In this document: piece after piece, positions 61,683 to 64,000 of the stretch
Position numbering within the stretch: position 1 is the first letter of the stretch
Layout of the letters: each line of letters opens with the position of its first letter
DNA from: Ricordea florida
Taxonomy: Eukaryota > Cnidaria > Anthozoa > Corallimorpharia > Ricordeidae
DNA length: 64,000 bases
Reading direction: 5' to 3'
NCBI GenBank assembly: GCA_949710005.1
Contig: OX453273.1
Location: 38,613,038-38,677,037 of the forward strand
Translations under genes and position numbers: made by a program
Notes under the pieces: model-generated
Told to the model about the DNA's origin: nothing
What the model saw: only the letters and a program-made list of their open reading frames with translations
Databases searched by the model: none

Positions 61683-63300
61683 TCCAATTGGAATATGAAT
61701 CTGTGGCAAGGTGAATTTTGATGTTGTATCTGAGATCATGAGTACTTTCACAGCACACCACCCTTGTTATTACTGTAAATAGTTTGAACCCAAGATTCTC
61801 TGTAGTTGACTGTCGAGTTGGATCGTCCATGTGTGGGTAGCTCTGAGAAAAACTGTTATTCAGATTGACTGACATTTCGACAACCAGAGCAGAACTCCTC
61901 ATCAGAATCCAGTGATTTACATGTGGCCAGGTGGTGGTATTTATGTGTCTGTTCAATGTTGTGATTGGTTGTTTAAGCCATGATGTTATTAGCTGTTGTC
62001 GGGTGTGAGTAGTTTTGACTGAGAAGGACTGTTGTTGACATTGACTGACGTTTTGACAACCTGAGCAGAACTCATCATCAAAATCAAGTGATTTACATGT
62101 TGTCAGGAGGTGATATTTATGCCTCTGTTCAACATTGTGATTGGTTGTTTAAGCCATGATGTTATTACCTGTTGTCAGTGAGGCCATGGTGTTATTAGCC
62201 TTAAAGCCTCAGTTGTTATCTGTCCATTTTTGTCAGTTGGGATCTGTTTGTTAGTTATAAGACTGTTCTTTGGATGTCGTCTATAAGTCATCTGTGCAGT
62301 GTAGGTAATTGTTGGCAACGGTTCAGTCGTGTCTCCTGCAAGTTAGTGAACCAGTTCTCTAGAGGGAATCGTTGGTAGTACTCAGTACTGTACGTGACAC
62401 ACACAGCAGAGTTCTAGTCAGTTCTGTGGTCAGTTTGTAATCATTTATGGTTAATAAATAATAATCAATTTATAATCCTGGATCATTTTTTACTACATTG
62501 GTACATTCACTGTATCTATTAGCTATCGATAATAACTAATTATTATCTTCTTTATTTAAATCTTCAGGATGGACAACTTCAATGTGTTGGAGTTATATCA
62601 TTCTGAAGTCAGAATCACAAACAATTCATAAGCAAAAAGCTGAGTTTCTTTTGAATTTTGTAGAACACAGAAGAGTGTTATTAAGAAACAAAATTGCAGG
62701 ATGTATGATTTTTGTATCTTGGAATGGGTCTGTAAATTAACCATCTCCAGTCTAGGATGAGCATATGAACTCTTATTTTTTTACACGTTGTAAATATCAG
62801 TTTTATTTTCAGAATCTATAGATATTATTAGTGAAATATTTTTGAAAAGTGAAAAAAAATCACAGGTGGTGCAAGATCCTGATCAGTTTACCCAAAATCA
62901 ATATTGATATTGGGGCTTGAAGGGGGTTTTAGTTTTGAATAGTTATTTTTGTATAACTATAAAATTGTAAACAGTTGGTAACTAGGCAATAAATGCAATT
63001 TCAAGAAAATTATTTTCTTAGCTGACCAAGGGTTTGTTCATCTGAACCGGTTGTACTCAGTTCCAGGTCCTCAGATAGTTAGGGGGAAGCCTGGGAAAAC
63101 TCCTATGAAAAAATACGGTATTGCTCGTCGGAAATTTTCGAAACCACCCTAAAAGGTACCATAATCCTGTTTGATGGGCGTGGCTCAACAGACTTTACCC
63201 CAAGAGGTACCAATTCAAAAACACAAAAAGGAACGATTTGACCATTTCAATTACGATAGAGACGACTGTATCAAATACCTTCTACTGTACTCTTATACTC
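61683..63300. other. HVCN1 3' flank without recognised gene
   Basis: Contains the 3' UTR and downstream DNA, and a ~177-bp tandem duplication (near 61863 and 62040, both with ATTGACTGAC then GACAACC). The rest is AT-rich. No gene seen. Confidence 0.5.
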
Positions 63301-63313
63301 TTATAAGTAAACA

Positions 63314-63679
63314 ATGTTAGGAATCTACATTTTATCCACCCCAAACGGTAAGGAAGCATTGAAGTGGGACCAGCTATCATTAAGAGGAAGAAAGCATAAA
63401 GCTATAATGATGTTTAAGTCCCTCAACGGGTTAGCCCCAGTGTACTTACATGAAGTATTCAGTAAGCGACACACAGACCATGACTTGCGTGACTCTTTCC
63501 GTAAGTTAAACTTACCCAAGCCGCGCACTAACTATTTGAAACGTAGCTTTAGCTATAGCGGTGCCTTACTGTGGAATTCTCTTCCTGAAAGTGTTAAGGC
63601 GATTAAATCAATTGGGCAGTTTAAGAAGGAAATTAACCGAGCTCTTGAAACATTCAATTTCCACTCGGCAATCTTGTAA
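63314..63679 (+). mobile_element. LINE reverse-transcriptase C-terminal fragment
   Basis: 121 aa open frame whose segments RKHKAIMMFKSLNGLAPVYL, KLNLPKPRTNYLKRSFSYSG and ALLWNSLPESVK are the conserved tail of non-LTR retrotransposon ORF2 proteins. The upstream polymerase is missing: a 5'-truncated copy. Confidence 0.8.
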
Positions 63680-63734
63680 ATCAGTTTTTTATAGTTATTT
63701 TAATTTTTGCATATGATTGTAATTAGAATACTTT

Positions 63735-64000
63735 AGTATAAATACTCAGGTGATTATTCAAAACCGCGCGCTCCGATTGGTTCGCTATTTCGGATTATCA
63801 GCCGATAATCACCTCGACGAACAAAATGGCTGCCAGTCGTTCGCGCGCTTTTGATGAAATAGAATTTTCTCGTTGTACAATGCTTTTTCTTTTCTTTTTT
63901 TGAAATAATCACCTTTGTATTTATACTAAAACAATTATTCGCCTCAGGATCGTCATTATCGGTGAATATTCACCGAGACGAAGTCCAGGTGAATATTCAC
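63735..64000. repeat. MITE-like repeat at window edge
   Basis: AGTATAAATAC...GATTGGTTCG and TTTATACTAAAACAATTATTCG match the family at 46235-46560; GGTGAATATTCACC is itself a palindrome. Truncated by the window end. Confidence 0.5.

Overview
The window is nuclear DNA of a metazoan, most likely a cnidarian such as a stony coral. It carries three intron-rich host genes that I could rebuild exon by exon with consistent splice phase. It also has many short SINE-, MITE- and LINE-derived repeats, and inside an intron an apparently complete Polinton/Maverick DNA element. The cnidarian assignment rests on general familiarity with such sequence and on the repeat style; no search was possible.

Layout. 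(1) About 500-23949, minus strand: the 5' part (nine coding exons) of TRMT13, a tRNA 2'-O-methyltransferase, running off the left edge. (2) 7515-23775: a 16.26-kb Polinton inside TRMT13 intron 1, flanked by the 6-bp duplication GCTCAA and bounded by ~777-bp terminal inverted repeats (TIRs). (3) 23950-28270: intergenic, with a decayed zinc-finger gene fragment, MITEs and a long inverted array of 21-bp repeats. (4) 28271-54808, minus strand: complete EXOC5 (exocyst SEC10), 20 coding exons, 707 codons plus stop. (5) 55194-61682, plus strand: complete HVCN1, the voltage-gated proton channel, 8 exons, 233 aa. It is divergent from EXOC5, with only 385 bp between the start codons. (6) 61683-64000: repeats and a non-LTR retrotransposon 3' fragment.

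The Polinton encodes protein-primed DNA polymerase B, a retroviral-type integrase, a probable double-jelly-roll major capsid protein, a packaging ATPase, a candidate minor capsid protein, a candidate ssDNA-binding protein, an unusual number of small membrane or coiled-coil proteins, an acidic protein with a C-terminal motif I associate with giant viruses, and a SAP plus four-zinc-repeat protein. All reading frames look open. No adenain-like protease was recognised.

The most unusual signals are in its regulation. Both TIRs run into coding sequence, so the polymerase and the zinc-repeat protein share one promoter and one N-terminal SAP-like head. Genes with apparent replication or early roles share AAGGAYTA about 24-29 nt before the ATG. 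Virion-type genes share TCTAAA about 27-36 nt before the ATG, resembling the TCTA late motif described for the giant virus CroV and its virophage mavirus. Three near-identical hairpins sit at gene 3' ends. Together these suggest temporally ordered, virus-like expression.
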